DNA of 64,000 nt, taken from Symbiodinium natans (lineage: Eukaryota; Sar; Dinophyceae; Suessiales; Symbiodiniaceae). The notes beneath the pieces are model-generated. The model had not been told where the DNA came from and searched no databases. It saw nothing but the letters and a program-made list of their open reading frames with translations. Location: positions 232,501 to 296,500 of the forward strand of contig CAJNDS010002233.1 in the NCBI GenBank assembly GCA_905221605.1, written 5' to 3'. Shown in pieces: positions 11,206 through 24,042 of this stretch; position 1 is the stretch's first letter; each line of letters opens with the position of its first letter. Made by a program: the position numbers and the translations under genes.

Positions 11206-14200
11206 GGTTTAGGCTTAGGGTTTAGGGTTTAGGGTTTAGGGTTCAGGGCCAACAAGTTCTCGTTTGTGCGTGTGGGTTTTTGGGGACTAGGAATAAGGTT
11301 TCTGGTAGCTTGTAGGGTTCAACGGTTTTGGAGTTTGTATGAGTCGCTTGCCAGCGCCACCAGTGAAGGAAACGACACCCGAAGAATCCATGTACCTATC
11401 AAGGTCCAAGCCCATAACAAGGCGTATTCAAAGGCAGTTCTTCAACATCTCCGGTGCTGAGTCTGTAGGGCTTAGGGTTTCAAGGGTATGGAAGGGGTTG
11501 CGCTTGCGCACATTCACAAACCCCAATCCCTTAAATCCAGAATCCTGAATCCTAGACCCCACTTGGAGCTTCATGGGTGCTGTCCTCTACATTACCTGGC
11601 AGGCCCTGGGGACATTTTAAATTTCCCCTTCAGGAATATTTTTCAGAGGGTTTTAAGGACCATCCTAGTACCCATGAACCTCCAAGTTGACCCCAGACCA
11701 TCAGGCTGGATTTGAGAGGGGCGGGCAGACGAAGGAGCACATGCAGCTGGCCAGGGGCCGCAGAGCCCGCCCAAACGTGAAAACCACCGGGTTTAGGGTT
11801 TAGTGTTTAGGGTTTGGGGTTTGGGGTTTGGGGTTTAGGGTTAAGGGTTCGGGGCGGGGTTGTTTAAGGCTTTCGGGCTTTTGTTTCCTTAACAAGCAAT
11901 CCTGGACCCTAAACAACGAACCTATACCCAGAACATCATAGCCCTAAACCCAAAAACCTGCAAAACACACCTTGGGGTTCCTGGTAGGCTTTAACTGAGG
12001 TTCAGATCCGCCAGGCCAAGGGAAACACTACGCCCCGAATTGGAGGTTCTCCTATTGTTTAGATTTGGATTCCTTAGATGCTTGGGGGTAGGAGCTGGGC
12101 TATCCCAATCATAACTTGTTGTTGATAGTGTATACACCCCTTAAACCTACCCCAAACTCATGATGAACACCTCATAACGAGCCCGCAAGCATGAGCCACC
12201 TAAACCCTAAACCCTAAACCCTAAACCCTAAACCCTAAACCCTAACCCTAAATTATAACCCCTAAACCCTAAACCGGCCACCGCCGAGATCCGTGCCCTG
12301 GGGATCTCCAACGTCGTCGTCGCGGTTAACAAGCTGGACACGCACCCCGGCGGCGGCTTAAGGGTTTAGGGTTTATGGTTTAGGGTTTAGGTTTCTTTTT
12401 TGTTTATATGGGTTCCCTTATAAATAACCAACCCCAAAAAAGAAGATACTTGCAAATTTTAAAGAGCTGCTGCTCAGGTTTGTTTGGGGCGTGTTCTCGG
12501 CTCTGGGGTTTACGGGCTTTTAATTGTTCTTCGAGGTTTGGGAGAGGGGGGGGGGGTGTCCTTCAGGCTTCAGGCTTCAGGCCGTACACAAATCTTAAAT
12601 CTTAAACCCTAAACCCTTTCTTCGTTTCAAAATCATGAGCCTCGCCTAAACTCCTCAGAAGCGCTAGCAGCTCTCCTGGGGTATCTCCTTCAAGTCCTGC
12701 CTTGGGAGTTATAAACGAACAGAAAGCCATGAAAGAGCCACTTCTAGGGTTTAGGGTGTGGGGTTCAGGGTTGAGGAGTACGATACCAATCAAAAAAAGG
12801 GTAGGGTTCATGTACTCCCCAAAGTATGGCCTATGCCTTGAATGGTCGAGGGCATGCCCTCAGCTCATGCCGCCTTAAACCTTACTTCCAAACAAGTTTA
12901 GGGTTCATAGTGTTTAGAGTGTTTTGTTTATAGCGTTTATCGGGTTTATCGGGTTTAGAGGGTTTAGAGGGTGTATAGGGTTTATGGTGTTTATGGGGTT
13001 TGTAGGGCTTAGAGGGTCTGTAGGGTTTTTTCGGGTTTATAGGGTTTCTAGGGTTTATCGGGTTTAGCGTTTAGGGCTTGCGTAGCCCACTTGGAGGTTC
13101 ATGGGTCCTGAATTGTCAGTCTACTTGCAACCTGCTTTAGAGGATGTAGGGCTCTGAAAAGTGCAGATATTCTTGGAGTTAGAAGTACCCTGAAACTCCA
13201 AGTCAGACCCTAAACCCTAAACCCTAAACCCTGAACCTCCAAGTAAGCCCTAAGAACCCCAAGCCCTGGTTCCCAAACCACCCCAAAACCCCGAACCGCG
13301 GCGGAGGTGCGGTTGGGATCAGAAGGCCGGCGCCCTGAAAACCACCGGGTTTAGGGTTTAGGGTTTAGGGTTTAGGGTTTAGGGTTTAGGGTTTAGGGTA
13401 AGTTGCGCAGGTTGTTTTGGTGTTCAGGTTTGGATTTAGGTTTTAGGGTTTATAGGGTGTAGGGCTTAGGGTTGTTTACGGTTTGAGGAAGAGCTTAGTA
13501 GGTTCAGGGCTCAGGGTTTCAGGAAACTCACGAAGTGGCTGGCAAGGTCACATTGCGCACACGAGCTCACGAGCCTGCTTTAACATCAGGGTATAAAAGG
13601 GGGTTTACCAACATAGGGGACCTCTAAAATAGACCCCAAATAGTGGGATCCCCTTATAATGAGGACCCCAATAAGGTACCAATGTCGTAAACCCCCCTAA
13701 ACCCTAAACCCTAAAGCCTAAACCCTAAACCCTAAACCCTGAACCCTGAACCCTGAACCTTGAACCCTGAACCCTAAACCCTAAACCCTAAACGGTTTGG
13801 ACTTCGGGGGGGGGGGGGGGGGGGGCGCAGAGACAGACGCAGGTCTTTGAGGAGATCAAGCGGAGGGTCCACGACTACATTGTGCCTTGGGGGGCGTTGT
13901 TCAGAGTTCCCGTGCTTTTCACTTCAGGGTTTAGGGTTTAGGGTTTAGGGTTTAGGGTTTAGGGTTTAGGGTTTAGGGTTTAGGGTTTAGGGTTTAGGGT
14001 TTAGGGTTTAGGGTTTAGGGTTTAGGGTTTGGGCTCAGTTGTTTTTCAGTTGGCAAGATTGAACCCTCCCCAAACCCCAAGCCCAAACCCCCAGGCCCGG
14101 AATTCTTGAAGGGCGGCTGAGGGAGGCAGAAGGGGGGCAGGCCTACCGTAAACTTAGGCTCCTCGTTGCAACCAAGTGCCTTTGCCCTTTAGGGTTTAGG

Positions 14201-17200
14201 GTTTAGGGTTTAGCCCTGGTTGCGGCCCCTGTCGAGAATGCCTTTGCCCCCACGCCGATGCCTGTGCCGTATGAAACAAGGTTTGTATTCATTGCTGGTA
14301 TTGGTGAGTGTATTGGTTCCGAGTGTATTAATTCCCTATACAAACATTGGTGAGTGTACGTGATTATTGTTCTTTTGGGGAGTCTCGCAATAATATCTAT
14401 ACTTCATTCCCCAAGTGCCCAATTTAAGGTGTGTTCACCAAGACATCTTTTAGGGTTCATGTACGAACAATGCCCCAAAAGGTCTACAGCCCAGTTTTCA
14501 TCGCCCTAGAAAGCCCCTCTGAAGCCGTAAACACCTGGGGGACCGGAACCCTAAACCCTAAATCCAAACCCCAAACCCTAAACCTTAGCCTCAAACCCTA
14601 AACCCTAAACCCTAAACCCTAAACCCTAAACCCTAAACCCTAAACCCTAAACCCTAAACCCTAAACCGGGGGAGGGTGGGCTCTTGAGAGCGAAGGTCGG
14701 CCCGGAAGTGGGGTACAAGGAGGGCAGTCGGGGGACTCGGTCGTTGGGGGGTTTAGGGTTTAGGGTTTAGGGTTTAGGGTTTGGGGCTCAGGGTTCAGGG
14801 TTCAGGGTTTAGGGTTCTGGGTTTGAGGGATTTTCTTTTGGGGAGTTGAGGTGGCTCAGCATTTCAGGCATGTAGCTAGGGCCCCCCCCCCCTCGCCCCC
14901 CCCCCCCCCCTGCCCCCCCCTCCCCCCCCCCCCCACCCCCCCCCCCCCCCTGCCCCCCCCCCCCCCCCCCTCCCCCCCCCCTGCCCCCCCCCCCCCCCCT
15001 CCCCCCCCCCTCCCTCCCCCCCTCGCCCCCTCGGCCCCCCGCCCCCCCCCCCCCTGGCCCGCCCCCCCCCCTGGCCCCCCCCCCCCCCCCCCGCCCTCAG
15101 TGATACTGTCGTTCCCTTTATACTGTTCGGTCGCAAATGCTCGTTTAGGGCTTCGTGCCTCCAACGTGATTGCTGCTCTTGGTTCGGCAAGGCCCGTGGG
15201 TTGTCTTGGTTGTTTAGATTTTAGGGTTTAGGGGTTTTGGGATTAGTTTAATGCACCCCACAAAAGGAATCACAACAATTCTTGGATCCAGGTATTATGC
15301 TCACCAGATCAGGGAAGACGCGCTTTACACGGTGCAGGCGATACTTCTGCCATCTTCCCGAAGGCCTCAACCCTAAACCCGAAACCCTAAACCTTAAACC
15401 TTAAACCCTAAACCCTAAACCCTTCATTCCGGCCCCCGAGGTGTGCAGTATGTGCCGCTCAGTGGCTTCTCAGGCGGGCGCGCTGGCGGCAGACATTAAC
15501 CCAAAACCCTAAAACAACCCTTAAACCCTAGGCCCTAAACTCTAAACTCTGACTCCTACCCCCTACTTCTTTTTCACGCGTGAATTTTCATCGTGCCCCC
15601 AGGGTTCGTGGCTTGCTACTATTTGATTAAGAATCCTCAAAATGGGAACAATCAAATAGAACAGATTAATAGTCCCTACACTGCCCATGTTCTTATCATC
15701 ATTCACATCAGCATTACTATTATTATTAATATTATCATTACTATCATGATGATTATTATTACTACTACTATCATGATTATTATGTTTGTTGATTGTATAA
15801 ATATTATTCTTTTTCGTATATTATTATTATGTTTGTTTTCTAATCATATGATTATTTTATAAGAATGATCTTCTGCGAATGAGGAGGTCCCGCTTCTTCA
15901 AGCAGTCCCGGAGGCAGCGCCCGTGCAGCAACCAGTGGAGAACATCGGCCAGCCTTTCCTCGCACGCCTGTGCAATCGCCTCTGTCCCAACATGCTTATG
16001 GGTTCCCCGATAATACTACCCCCTCTATACTATCCCCCCCCCCCCCCCTGTAGGTTCCCCTTAACGAACCTTAACTAGGCTTAACTTAATTATGGATGGA
16101 ACCTAGTGGGGTGGTATAGAGTGGCGTAGTAGGGGAACCCATGACATCTGCCGCAAGACAGAGGTTACAGTTTTTCTGGGGCGAACAGGCCTCGAGCGAC
16201 ACACTGCCAAGCTTGTGGCGCATGGCTGCGATGACATCGAGGATTTGCGTGAGATCCAGGAAGCAGAACACGCAAGGTGCGACACTGCGGGAGCGATTGG
16301 CATCGAACGCGCCTACGGGATCTGCGAGCCAGGCCCTAAACCCTAAACCCTCTAGACCCGAAGCGACTAAACCAATCGTCCATGTACCTGATTGATGTAT
16401 ACTTGGGGCCCAAAGTCCCTATATAGGAGGCGGAGGTACGTGAAGGCCCAAGTATTCCCTATTTTGGTACATGGACCCTTAGGGTTACATAGGGTCTAAG
16501 AATCGCATGGGTCACCCAACATCTGAACCCCCGGAGCTCAAGCATCAAACCGCCTAGAACGCCCCAACTGTCCTGCCCTAAGTACCTACTAGCAAATCAC
16601 GCCCCAGACTAAGCCCTATACACCCGAAACCCCAAACCCTAAACCCCAAACCCTAAATCCTTTAAATCCCTTACTCCAAACCAAATCCGCAGCCTTGGAC
16701 CTCAGCCCTAAACCCTCATCGTAGGGAACTTGGGATGTTCCCCCCTATACTCGGGATTATCGTAGAGGGTACTATAGAATTCCTATTAAGGACTGTTTGT
16801 AGAAGGGGGAACATCCCAATGGGGAACTTGTAAATTCGGTACCCTATTCAAGAAAGAGAGGGTATTGTTATGTATCGGATCCGTTTTTTTAGGGCTTAGG
16901 TTCCCTTCTAAGCCCTTCTAAGCCAAACCCAAAACCCTTAAACCAAAACAACAAGAAAACTAAACCCTAAACCCTAAACCCAAAACTCCAAAACCCTAAA
17001 CCCTAAACCCTAAACCCTAAACCCTAAACCCTAAACCTTTGTTTTTGCTTCCCAGGTCACTCTTGCATCTCGTCCGAGGGAACTGCCAGAACCTTCAAAA
17101 AACCCTCACCTCCATGGTTGTTTAGGGTGTAGGGTTTAGGGTTTAGGGTTTAGGGTTTAGGGCATGGCCAGGTGAGAACATGCTTGAGCGGAAGGAGCCC

Positions 17201-20200
17201 AAACTCTCCTGGTGGAGTGGCCCGACTCTGATCCAGGCGCGCCTCACGGTTTTCTTCTTGGGGGTTTAGGGGTTAGGGTTTAGGGTTAGGGTTTAGTCTT
17301 CTAGGACTTAACTAGGGTCTTAGGATTCAGGAACAAATTTGGGGTTTAGAGTTTTTTCTTGCAGTGCGCCATCCGGGTTCTGCATGTCGCAGTTAGCAGC
17401 CTAAGGGCATCCAAATGGACCCAGTAGCCCAAAATCCAAAGTCTTGGCGCCCCGAAGCACAAGGTTTATCCATTTCAGTTCCGGAGTCGCTTAACCCTCA
17501 TGATGCCAAACCGCAACGCCAAGAACAATTTAAAACCCTACGAACTGCTATACTCTTATCTGTCAAGTCGGCGCCCATTGTGGCCCTAGCCTTGAGGACC
17601 ACATCCACCCCCAAAGTCGGGGTCCTACAGGCTTGAAACACAACTGTTCAACATCCCCCCCCCCCCCCCCAAACCTTACAGTATTAAGCAATCACTCAAC
17701 GCCTGCTGTGGGATTTTTTTCTTGGCTCCAGGAATCCGTTTAGGGCCTAGGGCCTTTAGGGCGTCAGGGTCGGGTGCTCTTCTAAGGGTAACTACACGAG
17801 TCCCTTAACATGGCCCTTCCTTCTTTAAAGGGCTCTGAGGGCCTTGGGTTGTATAGGGTATATAAGGGGTATACGAGGGGTCCCCTTTTAAGGTTCCCCA
17901 CTAAGGGACCATGTAGCTACCCCTAAACCCCAAACCCTGAACCCTGAACCCCTTTAAGGGCCCATACCCCTAAGCGTTCTCAGGCCTTCGAGGTATCTGC
18001 TCGCAGTCTCCCTGTGTCCTCAGAATGGAAAGCCAAGGGAACTAAGGCTGTCTCCCACAGTTCCCCTGTGCAAGGGGAACCTCGCCTCACATAAGTTCTT
18101 CTTATTATTATTCTTCTTCTTCTTCTTTTTCTTCCTCTTCTATAATATATATATATATATGTATATTCTTCTTCTTCTTCTAATTATTATATATGGGTAA
18201 CATGTAAGGGTTGTATATGTATAAGGGGTATATACATGTGTATATGGATATATCTATATCTATATTTATATTTATATCTATATCTATATCTATATCTATA
18301 TCTATATCTATGTATATGTATATGTATGTATGTGTATATATATAGGGTATATATGCATATGTCAAACATGAAGTATATACAGGGTGGCCTCCTTATATGC
18401 GTGCCTCTGCTTCGCTTCCCTTTGGCTTGCAGGGCTTGCTTGCGACGCAAGCCCAGCCCAGCATTTAAGGGGCTTTCTGGAGGTTCGTCGCGCTGTGCTC
18501 AGGATTTGGGATGTAGATTTCGCCGCTGGAGGAACATGTGAACACGTTGCTTCACGACCGACTGTTTGGCCCAAACAGTGCTCCCGGCACGGAAGTTGAC
18601 ACAAGTCAGGCGCACATCAGAACTTCATTCAGTTCCGCTCAGACAGAGAAACAGCTACCCTAAGCCCTAAACCCTAAATCGCTTCTTGCACTGTTTGTTT
18701 GCGACGGATGCGACACAGGTGCCTCAACCAGTGAGCTGGCCACGGTCAGGGGTTTTGCTTGGAACTGAAGGAGGGTTCAGGGGGCAAGAAGATCCCAATC
18801 TTGGGGCTCCCTCTGCCCCCCACCAACAAGTTACGGCTCCGGCTTCGGGGTTTAGGGTTTAAATTTAGGGTTTAGGGTTTAGGGTTCAGGGGGATTCTGC
18901 AACTGTCTGGAGCGATGGCTGACGCGTGGGTCGGGCCGCCGGTCGCCAGCGCTGGCGCTTTTTGGGCCTTTCGGGCGCCAGCAGCCCAGCACCCGAGCTC
19001 GAAATGAATCCAAGAATTGGTGTTTAGGGTTTAGGGTTTAGGGTTTAGGGTATAGGGTTTAGGGTTTAGGGTTTAGGGCAAGGGTGTATGGTCCATATGG
19101 GGGTTCGGATAATAGGGGTGCTGCTTTGTATCCCCAAATATAGTAGAATCCCCTCTGAAAAGGACCCCTGGGAGGGTACCCTGATTCTGGGAAACCCCCA
19201 TATACCTCATACCCTCCTGTGCACCATGCGACGATTGTGCGGGACTTTGATAGCATGGGGTAGATGATCCCCCAAGTTCATAAGGTAGATCGCGCCCCCC
19301 CCAAGGCAATGGAGGGCTTGGGGGCTTAGAAGGCTTAGAAGGCTTTCAGAGATCGGGTTTAAGGTTAGTATCATGGGTTTCGCTACTACAAATCTATACT
19401 ACCCCCCCTAGGATCCTCCCTTAAATGACCTTAATTCAGCTTAATTATCCCTAACTAGGCTTAATTATGGGGGGAACCCAGGGGGGGTAGTATAGAGGGG
19501 GGTAGTAGGGAACCCATGATATTAGGGTTGACAGAATTCAGAGATTGGGGTTCCTAGAGGGTGATGACTCGTATGGACTTCAGCGAGGGGTGCTACGCAG
19601 GAGAGGCAGGGTCACCGGGTTCATGGTTAAGAGCTCAGGGCACGGGTTTAGGGTTTAGGGTTTAGGGTTTAGGGTTTAGGGTTTAGGGTTTAGGGTTTAG
19701 GGTTTAGGGTTTAGGGTTTAGGGTTTAGGGTTTAGGGTTTAGGGTTTAGGGTTTAGGTTGTACTCCAGGTGCAGGACAACTCAAGCTAGGCAGGTCATGC
19801 TCCACTTCAACCTTGAGATCTGCAGGCAGGCCACAAAGCCTAAGCCTTCAGCCCTAAACCACAAACCCTATACCCTAACCACCCCCCCCCCAACCCCAAA
19901 CCCAAAACCCAAAACCCAAAACCCTGAAGCCTTAACCCTAAACCCTAAACCCTAAAACCCCAAACCTAACCCTAAACTCCCTAAACCCTAAACCTTAACC
20001 CCCAGACCAACATGAAGCTTCCTACAAGCCGAGGATGCCAAACCGCCCTGGCGCGCCGCAGGCCGCGCCGAGCCGCGGGAGCGTCGCCTGCGCGGCGCTC
20101 TTCCTTGGAGCCTTCGTACGCGATGGAGGGCCGTAGGGTTTAGGGTTTGGGGTTTGGGGTTGAGGGTTTGGGGCTTAGGACTTCGGGGCTGTAAACCCAA

Positions 20201-23200
20201 GAGGGTCTTGAACATATCATGTTTATAAGGGTTCTAATTGGAGTGTAGGTGTACCTTGCAGAAAAAATCATAAGCCCCACGTCTTGACAGGTCCCATGAC
20301 TTATCAGAGAGTGCCTAGCCATGTGCACGGTTTAACCCCTAAACCAAAAACTCAACAACCCTACGTTGGGGAATCCTTCTTCGCCCCACTGCACGTGAAG
20401 ACGTCTTCCGACTTCTGGGTGACAGAGTTTGAGCAATGTTATACCACACTTGGAGGCTCAGGGTACTTAGAACCCCACTTACAACTGTACATATCAGCCC
20501 CCTAAGTCCTCTAAAGTAGGTTATAAGCAGACATAGAACTGGGGTTATAAGTGCCCATGAACCTCCAAGTGGGGCGCCAAGGTTTAGAGCTTTAGGGTTA
20601 CGGGGATAGAGCTCTACTTCGGGATTTAGGGAATTAGGTACCCTCCCTGCTTAGGGACTCCACGCTTAGGGACTATGAGGTACCTCCTACCCGAATACTC
20701 CTTGTAGGGACATAAGGTATGTAAATTTAGGGAACTAGGTACCCCCTGTCCCCCTCGGATATTGCCCTTTAAGAGGACATAAGGCACCCAATTCCTTAAG
20801 TCCCTGTCTTATTCAGGGTTTAGGGTTTAGGGTTTAGCGCTTAGGGGTTAGGGCGTAGGGTCTCAGGTTTAGGGTTTAGGGCCTACAGGGTTAACCCTAA
20901 ACCCTAAACCCTAAACCCTAAACCCTAAACCCTAAACCCTAGAGGGTTGAGAGGGAGGCTCGAACTCGGGTGCTCTCCACGCGCTTGCACTTGCCAAGGA
21001 GCCCTGGGTCTGAGCCGCCTCTCTCCTGACTGCGCCTTGATTCGTTTTTTTTTTTTCGGCTTTAGGGTTTAGGGTTTAGGGTTTAGGGTTTAGGGTGGAG
21101 GGGGGGGGGGGAGGGGGGTTATTATTACGAGAGGGGTCGGAATAACTAAATACTAGTAATCTTCCCTGATGGTCCCTTTAGAAGTATACTAGCAGAAGCA
21201 CCCCCCCAAAACCCTCTTCTAATCATTCAGGCTCCGTTTTTAGGTTTTGGGGTTTAGGGCTGTTTGAGGGTTTTGGGTTTTTTTACGGTTGGGGGTTTGG
21301 GGGTAGGGCTGATTTTGGGGCTTTAGGTTTCAGGGCTGCTTAGAGTTTGGGGCTTAGGGTTTTAGGGCTGTTTTGGGGTTTGGGGCTTAGGGTTTAGGGC
21401 TGTTTTAGGGTTTGGCAGTGAAACAGGGTATCTTTAGGGCGTTGAGGGCTCTAGACATGTCTTAAGGTATATTCTCGAATTAAGGGGGCTTGGGCTCTTT
21501 GGGCATACATCTTGCTACTACATTCAAGGCATATGAGCCGTGTGCGTTTTTTTTTGCACTCCTCAGTGAGATGTCCGAACCTCAAACCTGTATCTCAAAC
21601 ACTGCAGCCCCCTTGGCTTGGTGGGTCATTCCAGGGCCGTAAATCCTAACCTAAACCCTAAACCCTAAACCCTAGACCCTAAACCCTAAACCCTAAACCC
21701 TAAACCCTACAGACCCTGAAGACCCAAAACTCTCAGCCCGGTTCCCTGAGCCTCGCGAGCCGCTCAGTTGCGGGCGCCACTCGGGAGCCAAGCGCCAGGG
21801 CTCCCACGGTGCCTTGTCTTACGTAACTACTGTATACAGGGTTTAGGGTTTGGGGTTTCGGGTTTAGGGTTTCGGGTTAGGGTTTAGGCATTGCAGGGGC
21901 TTACACACTAGGTAGACCTTGGGACATTTATTATATTCTCTTATTGGTTTTGAGAGGGTCATTTTCAGAAATATGTTTCAGAGGGTTCCAGGCCATCCTA
22001 GTTAGAGCCTGCAAATCCGGAGTGTAGTGAATGGCACTCTGTTTGCAGGGTTGGTTCTGGGGTCGTTGGGAACTTCATGTGCATATACATGTGCATATAT
22101 AGAGGGATGGTTTGAGGTCTGAACAGCATTTTTGCACAGGGGCAAAGTTGCTGCTCTGCACTTGGAGAAGAGGCAGGTTGTAACCCAGAATCAAAAGCCC
22201 CAGACCCTGAACCCTAAACCGTAAACCCTAAAGCCTAAACCCTAAACCCTCAAGTTGTTGGTTCGAGTGTTTGCTTCGTTCACCTCATATTCTCCGTTGC
22301 GCAAGGGACGGTTCCCTTGTCGCTCCCTGGGGTAAGGGTTTAGAGTTAAGGGTCCAGGGCTTAGAGTTTAGAGAAACCGCAAGCAACTTTGCCGGGAAAC
22401 ACCGGACGCCAGGGATCAGGCCTTAGATTGTAGCGCGTGGGAAAACGGCGTATTCGAGCTCAGTTTGCTAAAACCTGAAATCTTTAACCCTATAAACTCT
22501 AAACCCCTAAGTAGCGGCTATTTGGGTTAAGGGTGCTGAAAACCTCACAAGCTCTTTAACCCTAAGCTCTAAGCTCTCAACCCTAAACCCGAAACCCTAA
22601 ACCCCAAACCCTAAACCCTAAACCCTAAACCCTAAACCCTAAACCCTAAACCCCCTGCGCCAAGGTCACTAGGCGTGTCTTGGTGCCTCAGCTCTCCGAC
22701 TGGCGAAAGCCTTTCAAGCCCCGTATCAAGCCGGTTCGGCCCGACCACAAGAGGCGCCAAAGGGTTTTGGGTTTAGGGTTTAGGGCTAGGGTTTAGGGTT
22801 TAGGGTTTAGGGTTTAGGGTTTAGGGTTTCGGGTTTGGGGTTTAGGGTTTAGAGGGTTTAGGGTTGCGGGGCTAAGGTTTCGGGTTTGAAGTGCCGGAGC
22901 CCCTCTAACCTAGATGATTGTACCAGGGTGGGGAGGTGGAGTAGTGCAAGCATGGGCACCCTTATGAGTTCTAGATACCTTACCTTTCCGGTATACGAAC
23001 ATGATGCCCTCCCACGAACAAACCCGAACCTTGTCGAACTTCAACCCTGAGTCCGAGAGGCTCCCAGCTCGAAACCAAACACACAGCACGGCATGACGGG
23101 GACCCTAAACCCTAAACCCTAAACCCTAAACCCTAGACCATGGGGGCAGGGGGGCAGTGGAGGGATGCATTCGTGTCTGTATGCCTCCATGCATGCATGA

Positions 23201-23982
23201 ATGTTATTTTGCTTAGTGCTTGGAGGTTCATGGGTATACTTTGAGCCTGCTTGGAGAACTCAGGGGGCCTGTAAGTGAATCCTTTGAACCTCCACAAGTG
23301 GGGCGTTTTGGTTTGTATGCGGGGGGCCGGGGGGGGGGGGGCGCGGGGGGGGGGGGGGCGGCGGTGGGGGGGGGGGGGGGGGGGGGGGAGAATTGGTCCC
23401 TAAACCCTAAACCCTAAACCCTAAACCCTAAACCCTAAAGTTTGCGTGGTGTTGGGGGGGCGGGGGGCAGGTTCCCGGCTGACGAGCCCATGAAGTCCCG
23501 GCCGCAGTTCGCCAAGTTTGCGCTCATGGCCAAGGCTGGCTTCTTTGGGTTAAGGGTTAAGCTTTAGGGTTTAGGGTTTAGGGCTTAGGGTTTAGGGTTT
23601 TTCAGGGCTTTTGTGATCTTGCGCGCAAGTCTTAGCAAGGCTTCAGAAGGGCAAACTCATGTCTGGACTTGGAATAAGAAGATTTGTGATAAGGGCTTAT
23701 AAGGCACTGTTGGGGCTTTGGGAAGGATGAGGAGCTGATCGAAAGTCACTCCCAAACCCATCCTCAGGGACTCAATGAACCCTGAAAATGGGATCCTCGA
23801 CCCAACACGACTCCAGTCCCTGTTCAGGTAGATAGGGGCTGAACCCCAGCCCCAAAACCCCTGAACCCTAATGTCGTAGGGTTTTTGGGCCTGGGGATGG
23901 AGGTCTAAGCCCCTGAGCCTGAAGCCCTCCCCCCGAAAATCCCTACATCCCCATTGCGAAAAAACCCTCAACCCTGTAGACC

Positions 23983-24042
<60 letters not shown>

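Noticed and set aside
14851-15231. 126-codon Pro-rich frame and two Gly-rich frames on the other strand
   Set aside because: All are read from an almost pure poly-C tract. There is no complexity and no splice or family support.
20944-21010. tRNA gene (GAGTTCGAGCC B-box-like motif on the - strand)
   Set aside because: No acceptor or anticodon stems could be drawn around it and no A-box lies at the right distance.
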